14,808 nt of DNA from Firmicutes bacterium UBA3906 (GCA_002391555.1 DGFG01000018.1:12602-27409), one strand, 5' to 3'; shown: positions 1 through 9,029, counted from the first letter of the stretch. The notes: generated from the sequence alone by a model not told the origin. Program-made: numbers and translations.

Positions 1-99
1 GAAAATGCCTCTTTTGAGCTTGACCTAGCAGGCGAGCAAGAACAAAGAGAAAGGATGGCCAGGCTACTTGAAAAGATAAAGGGCAAAAATAAGGCTTAA
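1..99 (+). CDS. 3' end of an unidentified gene (partial)
   Basis: An open frame runs from the first base of the window to a TAA at 97-99 and gives 32 residues. The last 20 or so are highly charged (many Glu, Lys, Arg), as in a helical C-terminal tail ending GKNKA. Nothing in this piece identifies a family. The codon use (CTA, AGG, ATA) matches the genes that follow. It is called coding because the frame is open from the edge, its composition is protein-like, and a hairpin overlaps its stop codon. Confidence 0.55.
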   Translation, partial: ENASFELDLAGEQEQRERMARLLEKIKGKNKA

Positions 100-120
100 A
101 ACTATTACACCTTTTAAGCT
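93..120 (+). terminator. weak hairpin over the stop of the first gene
   Basis: GCTTAAAA (94-101) and TTTTAAGC (112-119) form a perfect 8-bp stem with a 10-base loop, and a G-T pair (93/120) extends it. The T-run (ATATATTTTTTT) begins only about 15 bases further on. This is therefore an imperfect intrinsic terminator at best. It could also be a 3' end stabilising structure. Confidence 0.3.
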
Positions 121-296
121 CCCATTGTTAAATATATTTTTTTCCTAGCCTAATAATATACCCTTTTCTATGGATCTTAAAAATATTCACATAATTTTAG
201 GTCTAGGACAAGGGCCTATAAACCTATAATCAAATCAAGCAAAAAAGCAAAGCAACAAAAAAAGTTATTATAAGCAAAAGAAAGGATGGTTTTAAT

Positions 297-1628
297 ATGC
301 CAAATCCATACCTACCACTTTGGGAGTATATCCCAGATGGAGAGCCTAGGGTTTTTGGAGATCGGGTTTATATTTACGGTTCCCATGACAGGCCCGGCTC
401 AGATTCATTTTGTGATAAAAAGCTAAAGGTATGGTCTGCTCCTCTTGATGATCTTAGCAATTGGACATGCCATGGCCATTGTTTTCACACCGAGGAGGAC
501 CGTGACCATGGGTCTGATACCCCCTGGACTGAGGGCTACCTTTACGCTCCTGACGTAGTGGAAAAGGACGGTAAGTACTATCTTTATGCATACATAATGG
601 ATGCAAAGGGCTGTGTAGGCGTTAGCGATAGGCCTGAAGGGCCCTTTAAGCTATTGTCAAAATACAAGTATAATATCCCAGAAGGCAAGGATCAGGACTG
701 CTTTGATAGGGGCTGGTTTGTCGATCCAGGTGTCCTAGTAGATGATGACGGCAAGGTATATATCTATTGCGGTTTTAAAAGGTCCTGGGCAGCCCAGATA
801 AACCCAGACAATATGTACGAGATAATAGATGGGACATACCAGGATGATATAATCCCCATGGAAAAGCCCTATGACTTTTTTGAGGCCTGCTCACCTAGAA
901 AGATAGGCGATACCTACTATATGATCTATTCCCCCAACAGGAGTAGCCAGCTGGTCTACGCTACCTCCAAGTCCCCTACTGGTCCCTTTGAATATAGGGG
1001 AGTTATAGTAGACAATGGGGTAGATTACCCTGGTGGAAACAACCATGGGTCAATATGTAATATTAGGGGTCAGTGGTATATCTTTTACCACAGGATGACC
1101 AACAACACCATAATGTCAAGACGGGCCTGTGTTGAAAAAATTGAAATCCTGCCCGACGGTACCATACCCCAGGTAGAGATGACCTCCCTGGGCTTTGATG
1201 AGTCCCTGTCCCCTTATAAAGTAACTCCAGCAGAGCTGGCCTGTGTCCTAAAAGGTGGCTGCTTTATAACCGAACTAGATGCCATGACAAGGCCCATCAC
1301 AGGAATAACCAATGGGTCTATCATCGGATATAAGTATTTTGACTTTGGCGAGGACTATTCCAATACCACAATCAAGTTTGCTGCCAAGGTCAGGGGCAAG
1401 GGCTGTAAATCAAAGATAAAAATCATGCTAGATAGCTATGAAAAGGGAAGGCTAATCGGGACCTGTGACATTGGTGCAAATGACGGAGTCTATAGCTGCC
1501 ATCTTGAAAATGTAAGAGGCAGACACGCAGTCTACTTTGTAGTCGAGGACGACTTTGGCGGCTGGTTTGTTGAAATGTTTAAGGGCAGGCAGCTCTTTGA
1601 CCTAGAATCCTTTGTATTTATGAAATAA
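297..1628 (+). CDS. GH43 family glycoside hydrolase with C-terminal CBM6-like domain
   Basis: Likely a cytoplasmic beta-xylosidase or alpha-L-arabinofuranosidase type enzyme of the five-bladed beta-propeller family GH43. The family's three acidic residues are placed as expected: base Asp14 (in YIPDGEPRVFGDRVYIYGSHD up to residue 31), pKa modulator Asp143 (FVDPGVLVDDDG) and general acid Glu196 (FFEACSPRK). His250 in GGNNHGS fits the central metal-binding His. Residues from about 325 to the end, finishing DLESFVF, resemble a CBM6 beta-sandwich. There is no signal peptide, so it should act on imported oligosaccharides. The start is supported by AAGGA at 282-286. In the 197 bases upstream only a -10-like TATAAT (225-230) stands out, without a good -35. 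Exact substrate cannot be read from the sequence. The gene converges on the GH94 gene. Confidence 0.9.
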   Translation: MPNPYLPLWEYIPDGEPRVFGDRVYIYGSHDRPGSDSFCDKKLKVWSAPLDDLSNWTCHGHCFHTEEDRDHGSDTPWTEGYLYAPDVVEKDGKYYLYAYIMDAKGCVGVSDRPEGPFKLLSKYKYNIPEGKDQDCFDRGWFVDPGVLVDDDGKVYIYCGFKRSWAAQINPDNMYEIIDGTYQDDIIPMEKPYDFFEACSPRKIGDTYYMIYSPNRSSQLVYATSKSPTGPFEYRGVIVDNGVDYPGGNNHGSICNIRGQWYIFYHRMTNNTIMSRRACVEKIEILPDGTIPQVEMTSLGFDESLSPYKVTPAELACVLKGGCFITELDAMTRPITGITNGSIIGYKYFDFGEDYSNTTIKFAAKVRGKGCKSKIKIMLDSYEKGRLIGTCDIGANDGVYSCHLENVRGRHAVYFVVEDDFGGWFVEMFKGRQLFDLESFVFMK

Positions 1629-1685
1629 AATATTGGGGATATTAATATCAATCTATACTAATCCCCCCATCTAAAGTTTATCAAA

Positions 1686-1719
1686 AAAGGCTAGCCCTAT
1701 TTACTAAGGGCTAGCCTTT
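1686..1719. terminator. bidirectional intrinsic terminator between GH43 and GH94 genes
   Basis: AAAGGCTAGCCCT (1686-1698) and AGGGCTAGCCTTT (1707-1719) form a perfect 13-bp stem with an 8-base loop. Plus-strand transcripts end in TTTATCTT. Minus-strand transcripts read T6 after the stem, from the A-run at 1683-1688. It therefore serves both convergent genes. Confidence 0.9.
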
Positions 1720-1732
1720 ATCTTAACTCTTT

Positions 1733-4144
1733 TTAACCCATCACAAGCTCAACTGTATGTTCCTTGCCGTCACTAAATATAGGAACAATATTACCCTCTA
1801 TTTCCTTGCCATCTACAAGAATTGACTTTACTCCCCTGTTTACACCGGCATCATTATTGACACTAATGTTATAAATAGCCCCCCTAAATTTCCTTTTGAC
1901 CTTAAAGCCTTTCCAGTCAGCTGGTATGCAGGGATTGACCTCTAGACCCTCCATTTGCGGCCTAATACCCAGGATATTTTTAGTTGCAGCCTGGTAGGTC
2001 CAAGAGGAGGTTCCAGATAGCCAGCTATTTCTAGCTAGGCCAAACTGGGGGTGTTCCTTTCCTAGTACATTTTGTGGATAGACATAGGGTTCTGACTCAT
2101 ATTCATCTATGATATCGTTTTTAGCAATAGGGTTGATCTGATTGTAATACTCATAGGCCCTGTCCCCATTTCCAACCAGGGTCTCAGCAATAATTGCCCA
2201 TGGATTTGTGTGCATAAAGATACCGCAGTTTTCCTTGGCTCCTGGTGGATAGGTAGTAATACCACCAATCTCAGGATCAAAGCCATTGTAGCCTGGGGCA
2301 CTTAGCATTATACCCTTTGAGCTGTTAAGGTGTCTGTTTACTGATTCCAGTGCCTTTAGGGCCCTTTCTTTAGTGGCAAAGCCTGACATGACGGACCAGG
2401 ACTGGGCATTTACATAGATTTTCCCCTTTTCGTTTTTGCTTGAGCCTATGGGATTGCCATTATGATCAAAGTACCTGATATACCAGTCTCCGTCCCAGGC
2501 AACCTTGTTTAGGGTATCCTTCATGTCCTCATAGTAGCCCTTGTACTTGCTGGCCAGGTCATCTTTACCCATATAGGATAAAATATCAACAAGCTCTTTT
2601 AGTCCATAACCATAAAGGTTTGCATTAAATACTGATACTGCACCCGTTGGCAGGTTAACTGTATCATTCCAGTCTGCAAAGCCAAGTAAAGGTAGACCAT
2701 TTGCTCCAAGATTGTTTCGGGTAAATTCTATGGCCCTGTTTAAATGCTCTAGGACGCTGCCTGCCTCAATCGGCTCTCCATTTTTATCCTTTTCATAAAA
2801 GGGTATCTGCTTGTTTAAAAAGTCGGTGTTGCCTGTTTCCTTTATATAAGCACAAACTGCTAGCACAATCCAAAGGTGGTCATCACCGTAAAAATCAGGC
2901 CTGTCCTCCATCTCAGCAGAGTCCCCACGGTTTGCTATCATGGTTACAGGATTGAACTGGTGCATGGCAGACCCATCAGTATTTTGTACCTTTAGTAGCA
3001 TCTCCATTAGCTCTCTGGCCTCCTCAGGCCTACTAGCTAGGATACCCATGGAGTCTTGGGAGCTATCTCTAAAGCCTATACCCCTGGCACCGAGACCTAC
3101 CTGATAAAGGGATAGGTATCTTGACCAGTTTTTAGTGATATAGCATTGTCTGGGATTGTGGATATTTATCATGGTGTCAAAGTTTTTATCTGGTGTTTCA
3201 ACCTGCTGGTAGGACAGGTATTCATCCCAAAAGCTGGCTAGGTCCTCAAAGGCCTTGTCTACATTGGTCTCATCCCTATAAAAGTTAATCCTGTCCTTCT
3301 CATCTTCAAAGCTAGTAGCCTGGCCTAGCTGGGTAATTACCCGCTTTTCTTCGCCTGGAGCCAGGGTCCCTAGCTGGTGTAGGAGGGCACATATATTGTC
3401 TCCCCTTAGGGCTTGGTAGTTGCTAAGCTGGTCATTTTCTAGGCTCTTGGGTCTAGCCCATGTTCCATAGCCATTGTCTCCAAGGAACTTGCGTCTATCC
3501 GTTTCAAAGGATGCTACTTTATAGTTGGAGGTAAAATAGTTTACTGCAAAGTCCTTTCTCATAAAGGCATATTGCAGGACTGTTCTTAGGCCATTTTCCT
3601 CATCTATTGCCTTGGACTGCATGGTCTGGGGTACCCAGTCATTGTTGTTAAACTGCTTTAGGGCTTCAAAATGGGTATACTCTACCACTGGAACCAGGTC
3701 TAGCTCTACCTGACTGTCTCTTAGGTTTTTAACCCTAATATCCCTGATTACCCTATTACTATTTGCTGGAACAAAGATAGTAACCTCAGTCCTAATACCG
3801 TAAAACTCGGATACTATTTTAGAATAGCCAAGTCCTACATGGCAGTTAAAGAGGTCATAGGGGTCAAGGGTTGGTACATAAAAGGGGGAAAAGACCTTGT
3901 AGCCTTCCTTTTCCTTGAGTCTAATATATAGGGTTTCCCCCTTAAAGTCTGAGTCTGGTAGCTGGGGTATATATTTTACTATTCGATTTAGGGCAGGGTC
4001 ACCCTTGCATATGAGAGAGCCACCTGTATGGTCAACAAAGCCCCCAAAATCCAATCCACCAACATAGTTTATCCACTTTGTTGGGGTCTTAGGGTTTGTT
4101 ATGACATACTCCTTGTTTTCATTATCAAAATAGCCATATTTCAA
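1733..4144 (-). CDS. GH94 disaccharide phosphorylase (cellobiose phosphorylase-like)
   Basis: An 803-aa cytoplasmic inverting phosphorylase that splits a beta-linked glucosyl disaccharide with phosphate into a sugar 1-phosphate. Length and N-terminus (MKYGYFDNENKEYVIT) match GH94 cellobiose, chitobiose and related phosphorylases. The general acid is Asp494 in ADWND (490-494). Other conserved stretches are GFRDSSQD (357-364), TYPPGAKENCGIFMHTNPW (631-649, His645) and GTSSWTY (711-717, phosphate-binding Thr712). The start codon is TTG: minus-strand AGGAGG (complement of 4154-4159) lies 9 bases before it, and this start gives the family's canonical N-terminus. The acceptor-side segment around 329-345 (HNPRQCYITKNWSRYLS) differs from the cellobiose phosphorylase pattern as I remember it (NQYQCMVTFNMSRSAS). 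Laminaribiose, cellobionate or another acceptor is therefore possible. No convincing promoter was found upstream on the minus strand. Confidence 0.9.
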   Translation of the reverse strand: MKYGYFDNENKEYVITNPKTPTKWINYVGGLDFGGFVDHTGGSLICKGDPALNRIVKYIPQLPDSDFKGETLYIRLKEKEGYKVFSPFYVPTLDPYDLFNCHVGLGYSKIVSEFYGIRTEVTIFVPANSNRVIRDIRVKNLRDSQVELDLVPVVEYTHFEALKQFNNNDWVPQTMQSKAIDEENGLRTVLQYAFMRKDFAVNYFTSNYKVASFETDRRKFLGDNGYGTWARPKSLENDQLSNYQALRGDNICALLHQLGTLAPGEEKRVITQLGQATSFEDEKDRINFYRDETNVDKAFEDLASFWDEYLSYQQVETPDKNFDTMINIHNPRQCYITKNWSRYLSLYQVGLGARGIGFRDSSQDSMGILASRPEEARELMEMLLKVQNTDGSAMHQFNPVTMIANRGDSAEMEDRPDFYGDDHLWIVLAVCAYIKETGNTDFLNKQIPFYEKDKNGEPIEAGSVLEHLNRAIEFTRNNLGANGLPLLGFADWNDTVNLPTGAVSVFNANLYGYGLKELVDILSYMGKDDLASKYKGYYEDMKDTLNKVAWDGDWYIRYFDHNGNPIGSSKNEKGKIYVNAQSWSVMSGFATKERALKALESVNRHLNSSKGIMLSAPGYNGFDPEIGGITTYPPGAKENCGIFMHTNPWAIIAETLVGNGDRAYEYYNQINPIAKNDIIDEYESEPYVYPQNVLGKEHPQFGLARNSWLSGTSSWTYQAATKNILGIRPQMEGLEVNPCIPADWKGFKVKRKFRGAIYNISVNNDAGVNRGVKSILVDGKEIEGNIVPIFSDGKEHTVELVMG

Positions 4145-4247
4145 TGCCTATCTCCTCCTTGTATATAACTTTAAAATATCCCCTTTATATATTCTATATA
4201 TAAGACCTATAACCTTTATTTTTGTCCTGTATCATAAAACTTTACCC

Positions 4248-4276
4248 TTGCCAACTAGGAAAAAATCCCTTATAAT
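4248..4276 (+). promoter_or_regulatory. sigmaA-type promoter of clpB
   Basis: TTGCCA (4248-4253) and a perfect TATAAT (4271-4276) are separated by 17 bases, which puts transcription start near 4283. The leader to the GTG start is then about 90 bases. A CtsR-like operator begins at 4285, directly on the start point. Confidence 0.8.
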
Positions 4277-4284
4277 TAGGTTAA

Positions 4285-4301
4285 AGTCAAAGTTAGTCAA
4301 A
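4285..4301 (+). promoter_or_regulatory. CtsR operator (tandem heptad)
   Basis: Two identical AGTCAAA heptads (4285-4291 and 4295-4301) are separated by GTT. This fits the known CtsR heat-shock repressor site, a direct repeat of (A/G)GTCAAA with a 3-base spacer. The site sits immediately downstream of the -10 box, where a bound repressor would block initiation. The prediction is class III heat-shock control of clpB. No CIRCE (HrcA) element is seen. ctsR itself is not in the window. Confidence 0.85.
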
Positions 4302-4372
4302 CAATTTAAATCTTAGCCTAGAAATAATCTAAGCTTGCCAGGTCATATTAGATAAGAGGGAGTGAAGGCAGA

Positions 4373-6973
4373 GTGAATATTGATAAGTTTACCGAAAAAG
4401 CCAGAGAGGCCCTAATGGACGCCCAGAGCCTTTTGATTGAAAAAAAGCAGCAGGAGCTAGACCTTGTCCACCTACACCTAGCCCTTGTCACCCAGGACCA
4501 AGGCCTTATCCCCTTGCTCTTAAACAGGTTAGGCGTAGACCTGAAGGCCTATATAAGGGCCCTTGAAAAGGAAGTTGACAGGAGGCCAAAGATAGTTGGA
4601 AATGTCCAAAGCTACCCTAGCCGCCGCCTAAATGAATGTTTAATAAGTGCGGAAAGAATTAGCCAGGATTTCAAAGATGACTATATAAGTGTTGAGCACC
4701 TCTACCTAGCTTTACTAGAGGATAGGGATATCCAGCAACGCTTTATAAAATCCTTTGCCTTTACAAAGGAAAGGCTATTAGAAAAGCTAGCAGAGGTCAG
4801 AGGCCAGCAAAGGGTAAGTTCACAAAACCCTGAAACTACATATGATGCCCTAAACCGTTTTGGTAGAGACCTGGTAGAAGAGGCCCGCAGAAATAAACTA
4901 GACCCTGTTATAGGGCGGGATGAGGAAATCAGGAGGGTCATCCGTATACTCAGCCGCCGTACTAAAAACAATCCTGTCCTAATAGGTGAGCCTGGAGTCG
5001 GTAAAACTGCAGTTGTAGAGGGCCTGGCCCAGCGAATTTTAAAGGGTGATGTACCCGATTCCCTAAAGGATAAAAGGATATTTTCACTAGATATGGGGTC
5101 CCTGATTGCAGGAGCAAAATACAGGGGCGAATTTGAAGAAAGACTAAAGTCAGTATTAAAGGAAATCGAGGATGCCAGAGGCCAGATCCTGCTTTTTATA
5201 GATGAGATCCACAATATAGTCGGAGCTGGCAAGACAGAGGGCTCTATGGATGCTAGTAATATTTTAAAGCCAAAGCTAGCCAGGGGTGAGTTATATTGTA
5301 TAGGGGCAACAACCCTAGATGAGTACAGGCAGTATTTTGAAAAAGATGCAGCCCTAGAGCGTAGGTTCCAGCCGGTAATGATTGACCAGCCTGATGTTGA
5401 GGACACAATCTCAATTCTAAGGGGCCTAAAGGACCGGTATGAAATCCACCATGGGGTCAGGATTACGGACAATGCCATAATAGCTGCCGCTAGCCTATCT
5501 GACCGTTATATAACTGATAGGTTTTTGCCCGACAAGGCCATAGACCTGATAGATGAGGCTGCTGCCATGCTTAGGACTGAGATAGACTCTATGCCAGAGG
5601 AATTAGATGAAATCACAAGAAGAATAATGCAGCTAGAGATTGAAAGGGAGGCCTTGAAAAAGGAAAACAGCCAAGGAGTAGCTAAAAGGCTTGAGGATAT
5701 TAAAAAGGAAATAGCTAGCCTCAGGGAGGAAAGCGACGCCATGACTGCCCAGTGGGAGGCAGAAAAAAATACAATAAAAAGTATCAATTCTATAAAGGAA
5801 AAAATCGAGGATACCAAGGCACAAATCCAACAGATGGAAAGGGTATATGACCTAAACAAGATGGCCGAGCTTAAGTACGGCCTATTGCCCTCCCTAGAAA
5901 AGGAGCTAGAAAAGTTAAGCAAGGAGGCCAAGGATAAAAAGCATTCAAAGAGGCTACTAAAAGAAGAAGTCACCGAGGAAGAGATAGGTGAAATAGTCTC
6001 AGATTGGACTGGTATACCTGTAACTAGGCTAATGGAAAGCGAAAGAGACAAGCTCCTGCGCCTTGATGATATCATGCATGAGCGGGTAATTGGCCAGGAG
6101 GATGCAGTAGCAGCAGTAGTAAACGCTGTAATTAGGGCAAGGTCTGGTATGAAGGACCCCTCAAAGCCCATTGGCTCCTTTATCTTCTTAGGCCCCACTG
6201 GTGTCGGTAAAACCGAGGTAGCCAGGACCTTGGCCAGGGTCCTATTTGACTCAGAGGACAATATAGTAAGGATAGATATGTCTGAATATATGGAAAAGTT
6301 TGCAGTATCAAGGCTCATTGGTGCCCCTCCAGGCTATGTAGGCTATGAAGAAGGGGGCCAGCTAACAGAAGCAGTCAGGAGAAAGCCCTATTCTGTAGTC
6401 CTATTTGATGAGATCGAAAAGGCTCATTCAGATGTATTTAACATCCTGCTCCAGCTACTAGATGATGGTAGGCTAACAGACAGCCAGGGCCATACGGTGG
6501 ACTTTAAAAATACAGTAGTCATTATGACCTCAAATATTGGTGGAAACATACTGATGGAAAGGCTACAAGACAAGTCCCATATCGATGAGGCCAGCAGAAG
6601 GCTTGTTATGGATGAGTTAAAGGGCCACTTTAGGCCTGAATTTTTAAACCGTATAGATGATATAGTCCTCTTTAAACCCCTACAAAAAGATGAGATAAGG
6701 CAGATAGCAAAAATCCAGCTAAGGGGTCTTGAAAGCCGCCTAAGCCAGCAAAATATAAACTTAGATGTCTCTGATAGGGTCTTTGACCTTATTGTAGACC
6801 GGGCCTATGATCCCGTCTATGGAGCAAGGCCTATAAAAAGATTTATCGAAAGAAATATTGAAACTAGCCTGGCTAAGGGGATCATAAGGGGTGATATCCT
6901 CCCCCACTCTACACTAGTCCTAGATACTGACCAAGGGGAAATAGTATACAGGAGCCAGGACCAGGCTAACTAA
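4373..6973 (+). CDS. clpB: ATP-dependent disaggregase ClpB
   Basis: A cytosolic Hsp100 chaperone that works with DnaK to pull polypeptides out of aggregates. Its 866 aa match ClpB length (about 860). Domain order is: Clp N repeat domain (about 1-145); AAA1 with Walker A GEPGVGKT (205-212), Walker B LLFIDEIH (273-280) and pore loop KYRGEF (249-254); long coiled-coil middle domain (about 405-525, typical [11 protein letters not shown]); AAA2 with Walker A GPTGVGKT (607-614), Walker B VVLFDE (675-680) and pore loop GYVGYEEGG (654-662); complete C-terminus ([14 protein letters not shown]). The long middle domain argues for ClpB rather than ClpC or ClpE. The start is GTG, with GGGAG at 4358-4361 upstream. 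The gene is apparently monocistronic: only a broken pepF remnant follows, 17 bases on. Confidence 0.95.
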   Translation: MNIDKFTEKAREALMDAQSLLIEKKQQELDLVHLHLALVTQDQGLIPLLLNRLGVDLKAYIRALEKEVDRRPKIVGNVQSYPSRRLNECLISAERISQDFKDDYISVEHLYLALLEDRDIQQRFIKSFAFTKERLLEKLAEVRGQQRVSSQNPETTYDALNRFGRDLVEEARRNKLDPVIGRDEEIRRVIRILSRRTKNNPVLIGEPGVGKTAVVEGLAQRILKGDVPDSLKDKRIFSLDMGSLIAGAKYRGEFEERLKSVLKEIEDARGQILLFIDEIHNIVGAGKTEGSMDASNILKPKLARGELYCIGATTLDEYRQYFEKDAALERRFQPVMIDQPDVEDTISILRGLKDRYEIHHGVRITDNAIIAAASLSDRYITDRFLPDKAIDLIDEAAAMLRTEIDSMPEELDEITRRIMQLEIEREALKKENSQGVAKRLEDIKKEIASLREESDAMTAQWEAEKNTIKSINSIKEKIEDTKAQIQQMERVYDLNKMAELKYGLLPSLEKELEKLSKEAKDKKHSKRLLKEEVTEEEIGEIVSDWTGIPVTRLMESERDKLLRLDDIMHERVIGQEDAVAAVVNAVIRARSGMKDPSKPIGSFIFLGPTGVGKTEVARTLARVLFDSEDNIVRIDMSEYMEKFAVSRLIGAPPGYVGYEEGGQLTEAVRRKPYSVVLFDEIEKAHSDVFNILLQLLDDGRLTDSQGHTVDFKNTVVIMTSNIGGNILMERLQDKSHIDEASRRLVMDELKGHFRPEFLNRIDDIVLFKPLQKDEIRQIAKIQLRGLESRLSQQNINLDVSDRVFDLIVDRAYDPVYGARPIKRFIERNIETSLAKGIIRGDILPHSTLVLDTDQGEIVYRSQDQAN

Positions 6974-6977
6974 TATC

Positions 6978-7657
6978 TTTACCAAGCTTATGACCTATTG
7001 TGCCCTTGTTATCTCTACAAATGCTAGAGATGAAACAGCCCTAAGGGAAATGGATAAATTGCAGCTTTTGTATAATGAATTGACCGAGCCTAGTGTGAGG
7101 TTTGAAAAATGGCTAGCTGACCTTGAAGACCTAGACCTTGTTATTAGGTCCTCGCCTATCCTAAAAGACCATGCCTATTTTATAAAAAAGATAGTTGAAA
7201 ACTCCAAGTACACCCTTAGCCAAGAGCTAGAGTCCCTTATAGCGAATATGACAAACACCGGCTCAAGGGCCTGGGCCAAGCTACAAAACAAGCTAGTATC
7301 AACCCTACTTGTAGATATAGAAAAGGACGGTAAAGCCTAGACCATGACTACCTCCACCCCTATATGTGGATCAACAAAAGCCACTACTATCAGGCAAACC
7401 GAAACTTTTATAACTTCCCTTATGCCTTTGGCCTACTCTTTGGCAATGGTGTTTATGCCCAGTACCTAAAGCGGGGACAAGAATTTATTCCAGACTATGA
7501 TAGGCTACTGAATGCTACAGGTAGGATGGATATAGCTGACCTAACTCAAATGGTTGGTATAGATGTCCGCTCCATAGATTTTTGGAGGGATTCCTTAAAG
7601 CTTATAAAAGAAGATATAGATAGGTTTATAAAAATAGCAGATGAGGTCTATAGCTAG
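6978..7657 (+). pseudogene. remnant of an M3-family oligoendopeptidase (pepF-like), core deleted
   Basis: Two pieces of one peptidase family lie in different frames. The first (open from at least 6978; Met at 6990; stop 7338-7340) reads LTEPSVRFEKWLADLEDLD and SRAWAKLQNKLVSTL, typical of the helical N-terminal half of PepF/M3 oligoendopeptidases. The second (stop 7655-7657) reads LHPYMWINKSHYY, NFYNFPYAFGLLFGNGVYAQY and FWRDSLKLIKEDIDRF, typical of the extreme C-terminus. The central several hundred residues with the zinc HExxH motif are absent, as are roughly the first 100 residues. The junction falls near 7325-7345. There is no Shine-Dalgarno site before either Met. I infer decay by deletions; the 5' edge abuts the clpB stop. 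An intact paralogue may exist elsewhere. Confidence 0.85.
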
Positions 7658-7685
7658 GCTAGCTGGCAGTCGCTAAAGCTAGCCT
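7656..7685. terminator. possible terminator hairpin between convergent pepF remnant and MATE gene
   Basis: AGGCTAGC (7656-7663) pairs with GCTAGCCT (7678-7685), giving 8 bp around a 14-base loop that overlaps both stop codons. The following bases (CCTTTG on plus) form only a poor U-tract. CTAG-rich inverted repeats are common in this DNA, so function is doubtful. Confidence 0.25.
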
Positions 7686-8960
7686 CCTTTGCCTTAGGAT
7701 AATGGCTGAGTATGCTAGCACAATAAGCTCCGAAAGTGGCATGGCAGTCCAGACCCCAGATAGGCCAAAGAGTCTAGCTAGTATTAAGGCAGCGGGAATT
7801 ATCAGGATAAAACCCCTAAGCACCGAGATCCTAAAGGCCTTTTTGGGCCTATCCATGGCTGCAAAATAGGCGGCAAGTAATATATTAGCCCCGCCAAAGA
7901 TAAAGCCAATAAAATAGATCCTTATCCCATCAACAGCTATTTTAGTAAGCTGCGGGTCCTGGTCCTTGTTAAATAAGCCTGCAATAGGGCCTGCAAAAGC
8001 AAAAGAGGCAAGGTAGACTAATATGGCTATAGCAAGGGTAACTATTAGGCCATCTCTTAGGACCTGCCTGATACTATCATATTTACCCTCACCATAGTTT
8101 TTACTCACAATGGGCTGTATCCCCTGGGCTATACCTGTAAATATGGACATGATAACTATAGCAATATTTGCAATTATCCCATAGGCAGCAACCCCTAAAT
8201 TACCGGCTAGACCCAAGATTAAATAATTAAAAATTATCATAACCAGGCCTGTTGAAAGCTCTGCTAATAGAGAGGATAGACCTAACATAGAAATATCCTT
8301 AAAGGCGAATATAGTCAGCTTGCTCTTTTCAAAGGCAAAGCTGTTTTTCTTTTGCCTAAAATGACTTGATAGGACAGCTAAAGAAATTATCGGTGCTATT
8401 GCTGTAGCTATCGCTGCTCCAAACATACCCATATTAAATATAAAGATAAAGACATAGTCTAAAATTATATTGGAAAAGCTGCCTAGTAACATTGCTAGCA
8501 TCGTTATTCTAGGATTGTCGTCATTTCTAATAAAACATATCATGAGGTTGTTTAGCATAAAGGCTGGAGCCAGGCACAAGATAACCTTTAAGTAGACGCT
8601 GGTCATTGAGTGAGTAAGGCTGTCCCCACCTAGGAGGCTAGCCAGTTGGCCTGTAAAAAAGATCCCAATAACCATAAATACAGCTGAGAACATCAAGGTT
8701 AAGTATAGTGACTGTGTAAAAATACTGTTTGACCTAGATATGGAATAGCGGGTGGCCCCTCCCATCCCTATCATAAGGGCTATACCATGAATAAAGCTGT
8801 AAACTGGTATAGCAAGATTTAGGGCTGCCAAGCCATCTGCCCCTATGCCCCTGGCCACAAAAAAAGTGTCAGCGAGAATATAGCAAGAAATCCCTATCAT
8901 GCCTAGTACATTCATACTTATGTATTTTACAAATATTTTCCTCAAGGACTTAGCTTCCAA
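7659..8960 (-). CDS. MATE-family multidrug/organic cation exporter
   Basis: A 433-aa inner-membrane antiporter expected to use Na+ or H+ influx to drive export of drugs or metabolites. The hydrophobic pattern fits about 12 helices in two six-helix halves. Family marks include GIAQGIQPIVSKNYGEG (second half), IRNDDNPRI and NIILDYVFIFIF. An in-frame stop lies two codons upstream, which forces a start at TTG (8960-8958). AGGAGG (complement of 8972-8977) lies upstream with a rather long 11-base spacing. The next in-frame candidates, TTG codon 6 and Met16, would remove N-terminal sequence and have no better ribosome site. It is monocistronic, convergent with the pepF remnant, and preceded by tRNA-Arg on the same strand. 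The substrate cannot be inferred. Confidence 0.9.
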   Translation of the reverse strand: MEAKSLRKIFVKYISMNVLGMIGISCYILADTFFVARGIGADGLAALNLAIPVYSFIHGIALMIGMGGATRYSISRSNSIFTQSLYLTLMFSAVFMVIGIFFTGQLASLLGGDSLTHSMTSVYLKVILCLAPAFMLNNLMICFIRNDDNPRITMLAMLLGSFSNIILDYVFIFIFNMGMFGAAIATAIAPIISLAVLSSHFRQKKNSFAFEKSKLTIFAFKDISMLGLSSLLAELSTGLVMIIFNYLILGLAGNLGVAAYGIIANIAIVIMSIFTGIAQGIQPIVSKNYGEGKYDSIRQVLRDGLIVTLAIAILVYLASFAFAGPIAGLFNKDQDPQLTKIAVDGIRIYFIGFIFGGANILLAAYFAAMDRPKKAFRISVLRGFILIIPAALILARLFGLSGVWTAMPLSELIVLAYSAIILRQRRLALATAS

Positions 8961-8983
8961 TTCTCAGTCTGCCTCCTAAAATT

Positions 8984-9029
8984 AAAAAACACCCGACTTT
9001 CATACCTGCATAGGCCAAAGGGCATGAAA
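8984..9029 (-). promoter_or_regulatory. leader hairpin plus U-tract upstream of the MATE gene
   Basis: Read on the minus strand, TTTCATGCC (9029-9021) pairs with GGTATGAAA (9006-8998): 9 bp with one G-U around a 14-base loop. Eight bases later comes T6 (complement of 8984-8989), and then the AGGAGG ribosome site. This could be an attenuator or a plain 5' UTR stem. I could not match it to a known riboswitch class. A weak promoter further up (TTGTTT-17-CAAAAT) is possible. Confidence 0.3.

Noticed and set aside
2107..2301. 64-codon minus-strand frame inside the GH94 gene
   Set aside because: It is an alternate frame of the GH94 coding region with no ribosome site and no recognisable motif.
4702..6318. 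Two long minus-strand frames (258 and 270 codons) opposite clpB
   Set aside because: They are antisense to a clearly conserved gene, have Ser/Leu/Ile-rich low-information translations and lack ribosome sites.
6990..7657. Two independent small hypothetical genes
   Set aside because: Both match the same peptidase family in N-to-C order, lack ribosome sites and together miss the catalytic core, so a single broken gene fits better.
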